A program made the position numbers and the translations under genes. From Deltaproteobacteria bacterium (GTDB lineage: Bacteria > Myxococcota_A > Polyangia > Polyangiales > JADJMO01): 64,000 nucleotides of DNA. This document shows, piece after piece, positions 52,383 to 60,540 of the stretch (position 1 is the first letter of the stretch; each line of letters begins with the position of its first letter). The notes beneath the pieces are model-generated. The model had not been told where the DNA came from. It made no database searches and was given only the letters and a program-made list of their open reading frames with translations. The DNA is taken from contig JANYDK010000121.1 in assembly GCA_025363655.1 (NCBI GenBank), positions 186,001 to 250,000 of the forward strand. Reading direction: 5' to 3'.

Positions 52383-53114
52383 ATGCGGAACGCGGTGCTC
52401 GGACTCTACAGTTATGCCGAGTTCGGATTGGTGATGGCTGCGTTCTATCCGCTCTTGGGAATCGCGCATTGGCGTCATCGGGGAGATCCGACGCAGCGCG
52501 TGCCGGGGCAGTGGATGCGACGTCTCGGGCGCACCGCGGCGAGGCTCACGCCGCTGTGGAAGTTCTCCGTCGAGGGGACGATTCCGGCGGACATCCAGCA
52601 GCGTCCGTACGTCGTGATCGCCAACCACGAGTCGGTGGCCGATCCATTTCTGCTCTCGTTTCTCCCTTGGGACATGCGTTGGGTGGGAAAAGAAGAGCTC
52701 TTCAAGATCCCCTTCATCGGCACCATGATGCGTTGGTCGGGCGACATCGCGGTTCGTCGCGGCAAGGGCGAGAGCGTGCGCGAGATGTTCGAGGCCTGTC
52801 ACGAGACGCTGCGGGCCGGTCAGTCGGTGATGCTCTTCCCCGAAGGCACGCGCTCCGCCGATGGCGCCCTACAGAAATTCAAAGACGGCGCCTTTCAGCT
52901 CGCGATCGAAGCGCAGGTGCCGGTGCTACCTGTGGCCGTCAGCGGAACCCGCGAGTGCCGTCCCAAGGGCTCGAAGTGGTTCGGCGACGCCACCGCCTTC
53001 GCCCGCGTGCTCACGCCCATCGAAACCAAGGGCATGACCGTCGACGACGTCCCCAAGCTCCGCGAAGCCGCCCGCACCCAAATCGCCGAATCGCTCGGCT
53101 TGGCGGCCGACTGA
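52383..53114 (+). CDS. 1-acyl-sn-glycerol-3-phosphate acyltransferase family protein
   Basis: A 243-residue acyltransferase of the PlsC group. NHESVAD (81-87, NHx4D) is the catalytic motif and FPEGTRS (152-158) binds the phosphate of the acceptor. A hydrophobic N-terminus (about 5-30) anchors it in the membrane. PlsC makes phosphatidic acid; paralogues acylate other glycerolipids. It converges with the PNGase F-like gene with 16 bases between stops. Confidence 0.9.
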   Translation: MRNAVLGLYSYAEFGLVMAAFYPLLGIAHWRHRGDPTQRVPGQWMRRLGRTAARLTPLWKFSVEGTIPADIQQRPYVVIANHESVADPFLLSFLPWDMRWVGKEELFKIPFIGTMMRWSGDIAVRRGKGESVREMFEACHETLRAGQSVMLFPEGTRSADGALQKFKDGAFQLAIEAQVPVLPVAVSGTRECRPKGSKWFGDATAFARVLTPIETKGMTVDDVPKLREAARTQIAESLGLAAD

Positions 53115-53130
53115 GCGCTCGTCTCGTCTC

Positions 53131-54864
53131 TCACTCGTAGACGATGAGCCAGCTCGACAAATCGATGTTGCCCGAGCCGTCGGGGGGAACGTCGCCTGCA
53201 AACATCGCGCGGTACGAGACGTGCGCCGTTTCGCCGGGTTTGGCGACGGTGGTGACGTCGACGACGTAGGGCTCGACCTGTTCGCCGGGGCACCAGCCGC
53301 CGCGACCGAACCACCAGGTGCCGCCTTGGTTCGGGACCATGCCGTGATCGGCCTCGGTGATGCAGCCCTTCTCGGTGTTCGCCATCTTGTATTCGCGGAG
53401 GTACTTGCTCCCGTTGACCGTGAATTCGTGCTGATGATTGCAGAACTCGGCGCACTGGTTGGTGCCCGAGCCGTGGCCCGTGATGATCGACCAGAGCTCG
53501 ACCTTCTTCGCCGTCGCCGGAATCGCCACGTCGACGGGCGCGTGCGTGTCGGCGTATTTCGAGCCCAAATCTCCCCCTGACCAGAGGAACGTCGCCGACT
53601 TCGGGCGCACCGGCTTCTTCAAGTTGGAGAAGCGCAGCGACAACGTGGTGTTGGTCGGCTGCTTGTTCCAATCGGGCGCGTACTCCCAGCGGAACTTGCG
53701 GGTGCCGCCGGCGGCGAGGGTCGCGAGCATCGGCGTCGCGTCGACCACCCAGTGCGTCTCGCGATGGTAGCTGGTGATGAAGCGCGCGAGCTCCTGGGTC
53801 TTCACGCCTGCTGCGTCGTAGACCGAGAGCGCGGCGATGTAGTCCCAGGCGCCGCAATTGCTGAACTCGGCTTTGGTCGCGTCGGGACACTGCATGTCGA
53901 CCTCGACCTCCATCGTGTCGAAGGTCGCGAGCTGCTCGGGCGTCGGCAGCGTGATGTCTTTCTCGGCGAACCCCGAGAGCGTCTCACGGCTCCAGAACGT
54001 GACGACGGTGGCCTTCTCGGCGGCGAGCCGCGCCTGCGTCACCACCTCGGCCTCGAACATGTGCGGCTCGTAGGCCGCGAACGAGAGGTTCGACTCCCAC
54101 GGCCACAACCCCGCCGCGTTCAAATCGGTACGAAAACGACCGACGTCGGCGAGGTTGCCCATGCCACGAATGCGCTGCGTGCGATCGATGGCGAACCCCT
54201 GGTAACCGATGCCTCCGAGGACGTCTTTCAACCAACCGGTGAGCCCGGCCGCGCGAATCGAGACCACGTGCAGGCGGTCGCGCCAGTGCGTCGCGTCTTC
54301 TTCCGAGAGCCCATCGAGGAGCGCGTTCACGCGGTCTTGCATCGCGTTGGCGTTGTTCGTCGCGGTGGTGTCCGACGTGAAGCGCGAAACGAAGAAATAG
54401 TGCGCGTTTTTCGGCGAAATCTTCACCAGGCCGTCGAGGTCTTTCTCCCAAATCGAGTTCGTGTCCTTGCTCGACTTCTTCAACGTGTCGGGGATGAAGA
54501 CGTAGCTCTCGCAGCCGCTCCAATGCTCCTTCAGGCTCCACGTGTCGCCAGTGACCAGCGGCACCGAGAAGTCGGCGGCGAGGTCGTGACGATGGGTGCC
54601 CCCCGCGCCGGTGTCGAACGGGCGCTTCGGCTGCTTCAGCACCGCGCACACGTCTTCCGGCGGCGGCGTCGCGTCGGTCGTGTCTTCGGGCGGCGGCGTG
54701 GTGTCGTCGGCAGGCGTCGTGTCTACGCCAGCCCCGCTGTCGTCGACGACGACGGGCGCCGCGTCGTCCTTGTGACCGCACGCGGAGAGCGCGACCGCGA
54801 AGACGAGGAGCGGTGAGAGGGAGAGAGAGCAGCCGAAAGAGGGAAAAGCAAAGCGGTTTCGCAC
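53131..54864 (-). CDS. Secreted PNGase F-like peptide-N-glycosidase
   Basis: A 577-residue lipoprotein: lipobox LSAC (Cys29), an Asp/Thr/Pro linker (about 35-75), an N-terminal domain, then the two PNGase F beta domains. CGAWDY at 337-342 carries Asp341, the equivalent of the catalytic Asp60, and CAEFC at 471-475 carries Glu473, the equivalent of Glu206. GTWWFGRGGWCPG near the end is also conserved. PNGase F removes N-glycans from Asn and needs no metal. Such enzymes are rare outside Bacteroidota. GTG start; an inverted repeat ACGG-N6-CCGT (54863-54876) spans it. It may deglycosylate eukaryotic or prey glycoproteins. Confidence 0.88.
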   Translation of the reverse strand: MRNRFAFPSFGCSLSLSPLLVFAVALSACGHKDDAAPVVVDDSGAGVDTTPADDTTPPPEDTTDATPPPEDVCAVLKQPKRPFDTGAGGTHRHDLAADFSVPLVTGDTWSLKEHWSGCESYVFIPDTLKKSSKDTNSIWEKDLDGLVKISPKNAHYFFVSRFTSDTTATNNANAMQDRVNALLDGLSEEDATHWRDRLHVVSIRAAGLTGWLKDVLGGIGYQGFAIDRTQRIRGMGNLADVGRFRTDLNAAGLWPWESNLSFAAYEPHMFEAEVVTQARLAAEKATVVTFWSRETLSGFAEKDITLPTPEQLATFDTMEVEVDMQCPDATKAEFSNCGAWDYIAALSVYDAAGVKTQELARFITSYHRETHWVVDATPMLATLAAGGTRKFRWEYAPDWNKQPTNTTLSLRFSNLKKPVRPKSATFLWSGGDLGSKYADTHAPVDVAIPATAKKVELWSIITGHGSGTNQCAEFCNHQHEFTVNGSKYLREYKMANTEKGCITEADHGMVPNQGGTWWFGRGGWCPGEQVEPYVVDVTTVAKPGETAHVSYRAMFAGDVPPDGSGNIDLSSWLIVYE

Positions 54865-54876
54865 GGTAATTTCCGT
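54863..54876. promoter_or_regulatory. Inverted repeat over the start of the PNGase F-like gene
   Basis: ACGG and CCGT flank six A/T-rich bases and overlap the GTG start codon. It may be an operator or a small hairpin masking the start, or may be chance. Confidence 0.3.
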
Positions 54877-54975
54877 ACCATTCGCGCCTCACGCGGTCGA
54901 GCGGAGGCGAGGTCCGTTCTGTACGACGACCGCGTTTGTCGCGAAGACGGATCGTCGCGAAGGATGAGCTTGCCG

Positions 54976-55629
54976 CTACTCGAGCTTCTTCGCCGCCGCG
55001 CACCCGTCCTGGTCGCCGCCAGCGCAGCCCTTTTCCAGGTAGATTTTGCCCTTCACGAGGTCTTTGGGGACGCCCGAGCCGTAGACGTAGAAGTAGCCGA
55101 GGGAAGAGCAGGCACGCGGCTCACCGAGCTCGCAGCTGCGACCGAAGAGCTCGGCGGCGCGCTTGATGTCGGGCTTCACGCCGTGACCGTCTTGGTACAT
55201 CGCGGCGAGGAGCGCGCACGACGCTGCGCTCTTGTGCGTGCAGCCCTTCTCGCACGCAGCGGCCGCCAGCGACGAGTCCTGGCGCGCGCCCCTGCCTTCT
55301 TCGTACATCACCGCGAGCTCGCCGCAGGCCGTGCCCTGCCCGAGATCGCACGCGCGAAGATAGAACGTGACGGCGCGCTTTTCATCGAGCGCGACGCCGG
55401 TGCCCTCTTCGTAGGCGGCCCCGAGTCGGAAGCAGCTCTCGGCGTCGTTCTTCGCGCACATCGCCTCGCAATCGACCGGGTCGTTGCCGGAGCACGCGTG
55501 CACGCCGGGTGCAGGAGGCGGCGTCTCGGTCTTCGGAGTCGACGAGCCACAACCGATCGACGAAAGCGGCAGGAGCGGCGTGAGCACGAGCGCAAGCGCG
55601 AGGAGAAGATTCGCGCGCACGGGGTTCAC
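54976..55629 (-). CDS. Sel1-repeat lipoprotein
   Basis: A 217-residue lipoprotein with lipobox SIGC (Cys27) and about four Sel1-like (TPR-related) repeats: DAESCFRLGAAYEEG, GTACGELAVMYEEG, SAASCALLAAMYQDG, PRACSSLGYFYVYG. Sel1 proteins scaffold protein complexes. Each repeat has cysteines, giving disulphide-braced repeats typical of the periplasm. GTG at 55629 overlaps the stop of the PilZ gene (GTGA), so it is translationally coupled to it; GTG 55620 is an alternative. Confidence 0.85.
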   Translation of the reverse strand: MNPVRANLLLALALVLTPLLPLSSIGCGSSTPKTETPPPAPGVHACSGNDPVDCEAMCAKNDAESCFRLGAAYEEGTGVALDEKRAVTFYLRACDLGQGTACGELAVMYEEGRGARQDSSLAAAACEKGCTHKSAASCALLAAMYQDGHGVKPDIKRAAELFGRSCELGEPRACSSLGYFYVYGSGVPKDLVKGKIYLEKGCAGGDQDGCAAAKKLE

Positions 55630-55994
55630 TTGATGTCGCGGTAGATCTCGGCTTGGCGCGCCGCGATTTCGGCGATCTCCAAATCGAAGCCCTCGAGGGC
55701 TTTCTCGAACTGCACGGCGACGACGTACGGCCAAGTCGCGTCGCCTTCGCGGCGATCGACGCGCACCACCTTGGCGATCACGTCTTGCGCCTCTTCCGGT
55801 CGATCGTGGTGGATGTAGAGGCGAAGGTCGAGCGCGGTGCCGAGGGTCGGATGGAGCCGCGAGAGAAGTTGCGCGCCACTCACGCTCAAATCACGGATGA
55901 CGTTGATGTGCGTGTTCTGTCCGTCGTGCATCGCGACGTGGGCGGCGATGCAGGCGTGGTAGCGCGTCGAGGCCCGTCGATCTCCCTCGGTCAT
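55626..55994 (-). CDS. PilZ domain protein
   Basis: A 122-residue, single-domain PilZ protein that should bind cyclic di-GMP: RR at 6-7 with Arg11 and D-x-S-x2-G at 35-40 (DLSVSG). PilZ proteins act on motility, polysaccharide or enzyme partners. Its stop overlaps the Sel1 lipoprotein start, so the two may work together. An HD-GYP gene is also in the window (5019). Confidence 0.88.
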   Translation of the reverse strand: MTEGDRRASTRYHACIAAHVAMHDGQNTHINVIRDLSVSGAQLLSRLHPTLGTALDLRLYIHHDRPEEAQDVIAKVVRVDRREGDATWPYVVAVQFEKALEGFDLEIAEIAARQAEIYRDIK

Positions 55995-56035
55995 GACGGC
56001 ATGTTACGAGGTCCTTCGCCGGACGCGAAGTCATC

Positions 56036-56059
56036 GAATGCATGGAATGCGTGGAATTC
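56036..56059. repeat. Short direct repeats in a divergent gap
   Basis: GAATGCATG and GAATGCGTG stand in tandem, followed by GAATTC, between the divergent PilZ and DUF4091-type genes. They could be a binding site for a regulator of either gene. Confidence 0.35.
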
Positions 56060-56121
56060 GCCGTCGCGGAACGGTTCCGTCGAGCCTCCCGCACCTGTCG
56101 TGCTCGCGATACCCTTGCTCG

Positions 56122-58098
56122 ATGCGGCCTCTTCGCCTCGGCGCCTTCGGCGTCACGCTCGCGCTTCTCACGACGACCGGCCTCGTCTCCGCCGCCGACC
56201 TCACCGTCGGCGCGCTCGGACCCGACCTCAAGGTGCGACAGGCCGACAAGCCGACCACGACGCCGACGATCGCGCTCGAGGCGGCGAAGAACGAGTTCGA
56301 ATCGTTTCAAATCGTCGTCACCGCGGGCGCTGCGTCGGTCACGGGCATCACCGCCAAGGTGAGCAAACCGTTCATCGGACCCGGCGGTGCGACGATCCCC
56401 GCCGCCAACGTCGTCCTCTATGCCGAGGCCTATTACGACGTGAAGGTCGCCTCCAACGACGAGGGCGGGGCGGGAAAATGGCCCGATCCGCTGATTCCCG
56501 ACGTCGACACGTACTTCGGCGAGAAGCGCAACGCCTTCCCCATGACCGTCGCCGCCGGCCAGTCGGGGGCGATTTGGATCGATCTCCTGGTGCCGCAAGC
56601 GCAAGCCGCCGGCGACTACAGCGGCGAGATCGAAGTCGACGTCGGTGGCGCGAAACAAGGGGCCATCGCCGTCACGCTCCACGTCGGCAGCTTCGCCTTG
56701 CCGTCGACCTCGAGCCTCGCCTCGGCGTTCGGCATGGGTTGGGACGCAGCCCCGGCCGCCCACTGCGTCGGCACGACGTTTCCCTACTGCGGCGATGGCA
56801 CGGGCGACAAGGCGAACGCGATTCGCGCGCTGTATCTCCGCGCCGCGCTCGAACATCGCTTCACCGTCAGCGACACCGATTTCCAGCCGCCGTTCGGGGG
56901 CGATCAAGCGCTCTACGAGAAGCACGTGATGCCGCTCATCGACGGCAGCTCGGCGGCGCGGCTCCCGGGGGCGAAGCTGACGGCGATTCGTCTCGACGGA
57001 GGCGACGCCGACGTCGGCAAGTGGATCACCTACGCGAAGAGCAAGGGCTTCTTCGATCGGCTCATCTTCTATCCCACCGACGAGCCGGGCTCCGACACGA
57101 AGACCTGGTCGGACTACGTCACGCACGCCGGCGCGCTCCACAAAGCCGACCCGGCGGCGTCGATCATCATCACCTCGACGATCACGGATGCGCTCAAATT
57201 CTCGGCCGATGGTGTCACCGACGTCTTCGTGCCGGTGATCGACGAGCTCGAGGGCAGGCCGGGCTCGACGTTCGCGGGTGATCAGCGATCGAAGTACGAC
57301 GCGTGGCAGACGGCGAAGGCGTCGCGTCGCGTCTGGGGTTACCAATCGTGCGACGAGCACGGCTGCGGCAGCTGCCACACGCCTTCGCCCGGCGTCGACT
57401 ACACCGGTTGGCCGAACCGGGTCATCGACTCGAGCGCGGTGCAAGATCGCGCGTTTCCTTGGCACGCGTTTCGTCTTCGTCTGAGCGGCGAGCTCTACTT
57501 CGAAACCACGTACCAGTTGAAGACGGCCTGGGACGCCGATGGTCAATGCGCGTTCAGCGGCTCGGGCGACGGGACCGTTTTCTATCCTGGAACACCGGCG
57601 AAAATCGGGGGGACGAAGGACATTCCGATCGAGTCGATTCGCATGAAGATGATCCGTGAGGGCATGGAGGACTACGAGTACCTCGCGCTCGTTGCGAAGA
57701 AAGATCCGGCCAAGGCGAAGGCGATCGCCGACGGGCTCTTCCCTCACACCTACGACAGCGCGAAGCCACCGAAGGCGCTCGAAGATGCGCGGCACCAGCT
57801 CTTCGTCCTCCTCGATTCGCCGACGACTCCTGGAGATGCAGGACCGACCGATGGCGGGCCGGGAACCGACGGCGGCGCCACCGATTCTGGACTGACCCCC
57901 GACGGTGGACCTTCGATCGACGGTGGACCGGGAACCGATGGCGGAATCGTCGATGACAGCGGCAGTGGAGGCGGGTCGCCGACCGACAGTAGCGGCTGCG
58001 GCTGCGCGCTCCCCGGCGGCGTTTCCCCCTCGGGCTTCGGTGTGTTCGCGCTCGTCGGGCTCGCCCTCTCGCTCGTGCGACGCCGCCGTCTCGGGTGA
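56122..58098 (+). CDS. Surface DUF4091 glycoside-hydrolase-like protein with MYXO-CTERM-like tail
   Basis: A 658-residue exported protein with signal peptide (about 1-24). An N-terminal beta domain (about 25-190) is followed by a barrel-like region, and a C-terminal segment with ETTYQLKTAW, GDGTVFYPG and SIRMKMIREGMEDYEYL, the signature of DUF4091 proteins, which accompany or resemble glycoside hydrolases. A Gly/Asp/Thr-rich stalk (about 580-630) leads to GCGCALPGG, a hydrophobic helix and RRRR, a MYXO-CTERM-like sorting tail. It is likely anchored on the cell surface and acts on polysaccharide. TACCCT lies six bases before the ATG. Confidence 0.85.
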   Translation: MRPLRLGAFGVTLALLTTTGLVSAADLTVGALGPDLKVRQADKPTTTPTIALEAAKNEFESFQIVVTAGAASVTGITAKVSKPFIGPGGATIPAANVVLYAEAYYDVKVASNDEGGAGKWPDPLIPDVDTYFGEKRNAFPMTVAAGQSGAIWIDLLVPQAQAAGDYSGEIEVDVGGAKQGAIAVTLHVGSFALPSTSSLASAFGMGWDAAPAAHCVGTTFPYCGDGTGDKANAIRALYLRAALEHRFTVSDTDFQPPFGGDQALYEKHVMPLIDGSSAARLPGAKLTAIRLDGGDADVGKWITYAKSKGFFDRLIFYPTDEPGSDTKTWSDYVTHAGALHKADPAASIIITSTITDALKFSADGVTDVFVPVIDELEGRPGSTFAGDQRSKYDAWQTAKASRRVWGYQSCDEHGCGSCHTPSPGVDYTGWPNRVIDSSAVQDRAFPWHAFRLRLSGELYFETTYQLKTAWDADGQCAFSGSGDGTVFYPGTPAKIGGTKDIPIESIRMKMIREGMEDYEYLALVAKKDPAKAKAIADGLFPHTYDSAKPPKALEDARHQLFVLLDSPTTPGDAGPTDGGPGTDGGATDSGLTPDGGPSIDGGPGTDGGIVDDSGSGGGSPTDSSGCGCALPGGVSPSGFGVFALVGLALSLVRRRRLG

Positions 58099-58101
58099 GA
58101 G

Positions 58102-59475
58102 ATGATACTAAGGCGCTCGATGCGCTCGATGATTCTCCGCGATCCCGTCCACGATCTGGTCCGATTCGAAACGGAAGAAGAGGCCATCGTCACCGAGCTG
58201 CTGCAGTCGCGCGAGGTGCAGCGCCTTCGTCGCATCAAGCAGCTCGGCGCCACGCACCTCGTGTTTCCGGGCGCCGAGCACAGTCGCTTCACGCACGCGG
58301 TCGGCGCCGCCCACGTGATGACGAAGCTCGTGCGCCGGCTCCGCGAGCTCCACGAAGAGCTCCCCTTCTGGCAACGCCTCGCCACCGATCGCGCGCGTGA
58401 CGCGCTCGCCGCTTCGCTCCTCCACGACCTCGGCCACGGCCCCTATTCGCACCTCTTCGAAGAGGCGATTCCGGGCGCGCCGAAGCACGAAATCTGGTCG
58501 CAGCGCATCGTCGAAGATCCGTCGACCGACGTGCACAAGACGCTCGCCGCGCACGATGGCTCGCTCCCCGATCGCGTCGTCTCGCTCATCGCCGGCAGCG
58601 ACGCGAAGACGCCCTATCCGCTTCCCTATCTCGCGCACGCGGTCTCGGGCACGCTCGACGTCGATCGTTGCGACTACTTGATGCGCGACGCGCACATGAC
58701 GGGCGTGCGCTACGGCCTCCTCGATCTCGACTGGCTGCTGCGCTCGCTCCGCTTCGGGCCGACCCTCGGGGGACACGCGCCGCGCCTGGCGATCGACGGA
58801 ATGAAGGGCCTCCCGGCGATCGAGGGCTTCGTCATCGCGCGTCGGTTCATGTTCGAGCAGGTCTATCTGCACAAGGCGACGCGCGCGGCCGAGGCGATGA
58901 TCAAGGCCGTCTTCGCCCGCGCCGCCAAGGTCATCCTCGATGGCACGCGGCTACCGGCGGTGCCCGAGGCGATTCGACTCGCCGCGCACGGAGAGCCCGT
59001 TCCGCTCGGCGTCTACCTCGCGCTCGACGACGTCATCGTCGGCGCTGCCTTCGCGGCCTGGGAAACGGCGTCCGATCCGGTCCTCGCCGATTTGTGCGAT
59101 CGCGTGCGACGTCGACACTTGAGCAAGACGCTCGAGCTCGTCGGTGATGCATCGACCCCGCGCGTTTATGGCGCCCTCGTCGACGAAGCCCGCGCGCTCA
59201 CCGTCGCCGCCGGGCTCGACGCCGACGCCCACGTCTCCATCGACGTCGCCGAAGCATCGATCGCCATCGAACCGCCCGACGACGGCGAGACCGACGATCC
59301 GACCGTCGACCGCCTCGAGGTCATCCTCGGGGATGGCGTCGCGAGGCCGCTCGCGTCGGTCTCGGGAATCCTCGCGCAGCTCCCCTCGATGCCGGTTCGC
59401 CGCGTCCGACTGGTGGTCCCGCCGGAGATTCGCGACGCGATGAAGGCGCGTGTCCTCGCCGCGTCCCGAGGATAG
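58102..59475 (+). CDS. HD domain phosphohydrolase
   Basis: A 457-residue cytosolic HD-superfamily protein, similar to YwfO/SAMHD1-like dNTPases: RDPVHDLVRFE at the start, SRFTHAVG (61-68) and LLHDLGHGPYSH (107-118, metal-binding His108-Asp109), and DVDRCDYLMRDA for the fourth ligand. Such enzymes hydrolyse nucleotides to nucleosides and triphosphate. The C-terminal 150 residues are divergent. ATG 58102 is used; 58120 or 58129 would fit the family N-terminus as well and have AAGG ahead of 58120. It follows the DUF4091 gene by three bases, perhaps in one transcript. Confidence 0.88.
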   Translation: MILRRSMRSMILRDPVHDLVRFETEEEAIVTELLQSREVQRLRRIKQLGATHLVFPGAEHSRFTHAVGAAHVMTKLVRRLRELHEELPFWQRLATDRARDALAASLLHDLGHGPYSHLFEEAIPGAPKHEIWSQRIVEDPSTDVHKTLAAHDGSLPDRVVSLIAGSDAKTPYPLPYLAHAVSGTLDVDRCDYLMRDAHMTGVRYGLLDLDWLLRSLRFGPTLGGHAPRLAIDGMKGLPAIEGFVIARRFMFEQVYLHKATRAAEAMIKAVFARAAKVILDGTRLPAVPEAIRLAAHGEPVPLGVYLALDDVIVGAAFAAWETASDPVLADLCDRVRRRHLSKTLELVGDASTPRVYGALVDEARALTVAAGLDADAHVSIDVAEASIAIEPPDDGETDDPTVDRLEVILGDGVARPLASVSGILAQLPSMPVRRVRLVVPPEIRDAMKARVLAASRG

Positions 59476-59544
59476 CGACGGGAGAAATCTCCAGCGAAAC
59501 ACGGTGTCGGAGAGACGCGCACTTTCGGCCGCGCCTGGCCTCGT

Positions 59545-59557
59545 GATACCTAGTATC
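59545..59557. promoter_or_regulatory. Inverted repeat upstream of an uncharacterised gene
   Basis: GATAC-CTA-GTATC lies 35 bases before the ATG at 59593. It includes TAGTAT (59551-59556), a possible -10, so the repeat may be an operator overlapping the promoter. Confidence 0.3.
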
Positions 59558-59592
59558 GTGGCGTCCGTGTCGCCGAACCCGAGAAACGCGCG

Positions 59593-60528
59593 ATGAAACC
59601 TCCCTCACCGCTGCTCGGATTCAACAACAACTTCAAGCACAAGGGCCAGGTCTACCACATCCAGACCGAGGACTCGGGCGTCAAGCATCCGCACATCATC
59701 ACGCACCTCTTCGCGGATGGCGGGCGCATCCTCAAGTCGATCAAGACGAGCTACGCCAGCGTCGTCGAGGACGCCGGAATGGCCGACATCGTCCGCGCGA
59801 TGATGAAGGAGCAGCACAAGGCGATGGTCATCGCCCTGCGCGACGGCCAGTTCGATCCCGGCGGCGCGCGCGAGGTGAAGCTGCCGACCTCCGGTCCCTT
59901 CGTTCACGCGCAGACCACGCTGATGCGCTCGAAGACGGGCACTGCAGGCGGCGCCGAAGCCCCCGTCACCGCCGCCGTCGTTCCCGCCGAAGCGGTCGCC
60001 GTCCCGGTCGCCCATGCGCCGACGACGCCCGCGCTCGTCATTCCTCCCCTTCCGCGTCCTCCTTCGTCGCCGCCCGCACCTGCGCCTGCCGTTCCGACGG
60101 GTTCGGCACCGGTCCCGGCGACGGCCAGCCCTTCGCGCCCGCTCGGATCTCCCAAGGTCCCCGCGCTCGACCTCGGCGACCGCGTCCTCGATCCGAGCGA
60201 TCTCCCGCCGCCTCCCGCCAACGTTCTCGGCGGCGTCAAACCACAAGGCGGCTACACGCACACCGGGGCGCCTCCGACGAAGCGTCAATCGATGCGCCCA
60301 CCCGGCAGCGCAAGCAAGGGCCGTTCGGTGCCGCCCCCGTCGGGTCAATCGAACCGCCCCGGCGCGGGCTCGCAGGGCCGCTATGCAGCGACGCGGCCGG
60401 CGAGCATCTTCGCCACCAACAAGCCCGCGCAAGGCTCGATTTTCGGGGAAGACTTGATCAGCGAACGCTCGCTCGACGAAGTGATTCTCAGCTACCTCGC
60501 GGAAGATCTCGAAGGCGAGAAGAAGTGA
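59593..60528 (+). CDS. Uncharacterised protein with conserved N-terminus and Pro-rich body
   Basis: A 311-residue protein. The first 95 residues are well ordered (FNNNFKHKGQVYHIQTEDSG, ITHLFADGGRILKSIKTSY, MMKEQHKAMVIALRDGQFD) and resemble a domain that I have met in several Myxococcota proteins without a known function. The remainder is rich in Pro, Ala, Ser and Gly and ends in ISERSLDEVILSYLAEDLEGEKK, a helical tail. It has no signal peptide. The pattern (small folded head, flexible body, helical tip) fits a cytosolic adaptor. Confidence 0.7.
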   Translation: MKPPSPLLGFNNNFKHKGQVYHIQTEDSGVKHPHIITHLFADGGRILKSIKTSYASVVEDAGMADIVRAMMKEQHKAMVIALRDGQFDPGGAREVKLPTSGPFVHAQTTLMRSKTGTAGGAEAPVTAAVVPAEAVAVPVAHAPTTPALVIPPLPRPPSSPPAPAPAVPTGSAPVPATASPSRPLGSPKVPALDLGDRVLDPSDLPPPPANVLGGVKPQGGYTHTGAPPTKRQSMRPPGSASKGRSVPPPSGQSNRPGAGSQGRYAATRPASIFATNKPAQGSIFGEDLISERSLDEVILSYLAEDLEGEKK

Positions 60529-60540
60529 AAATTCTCGCTC

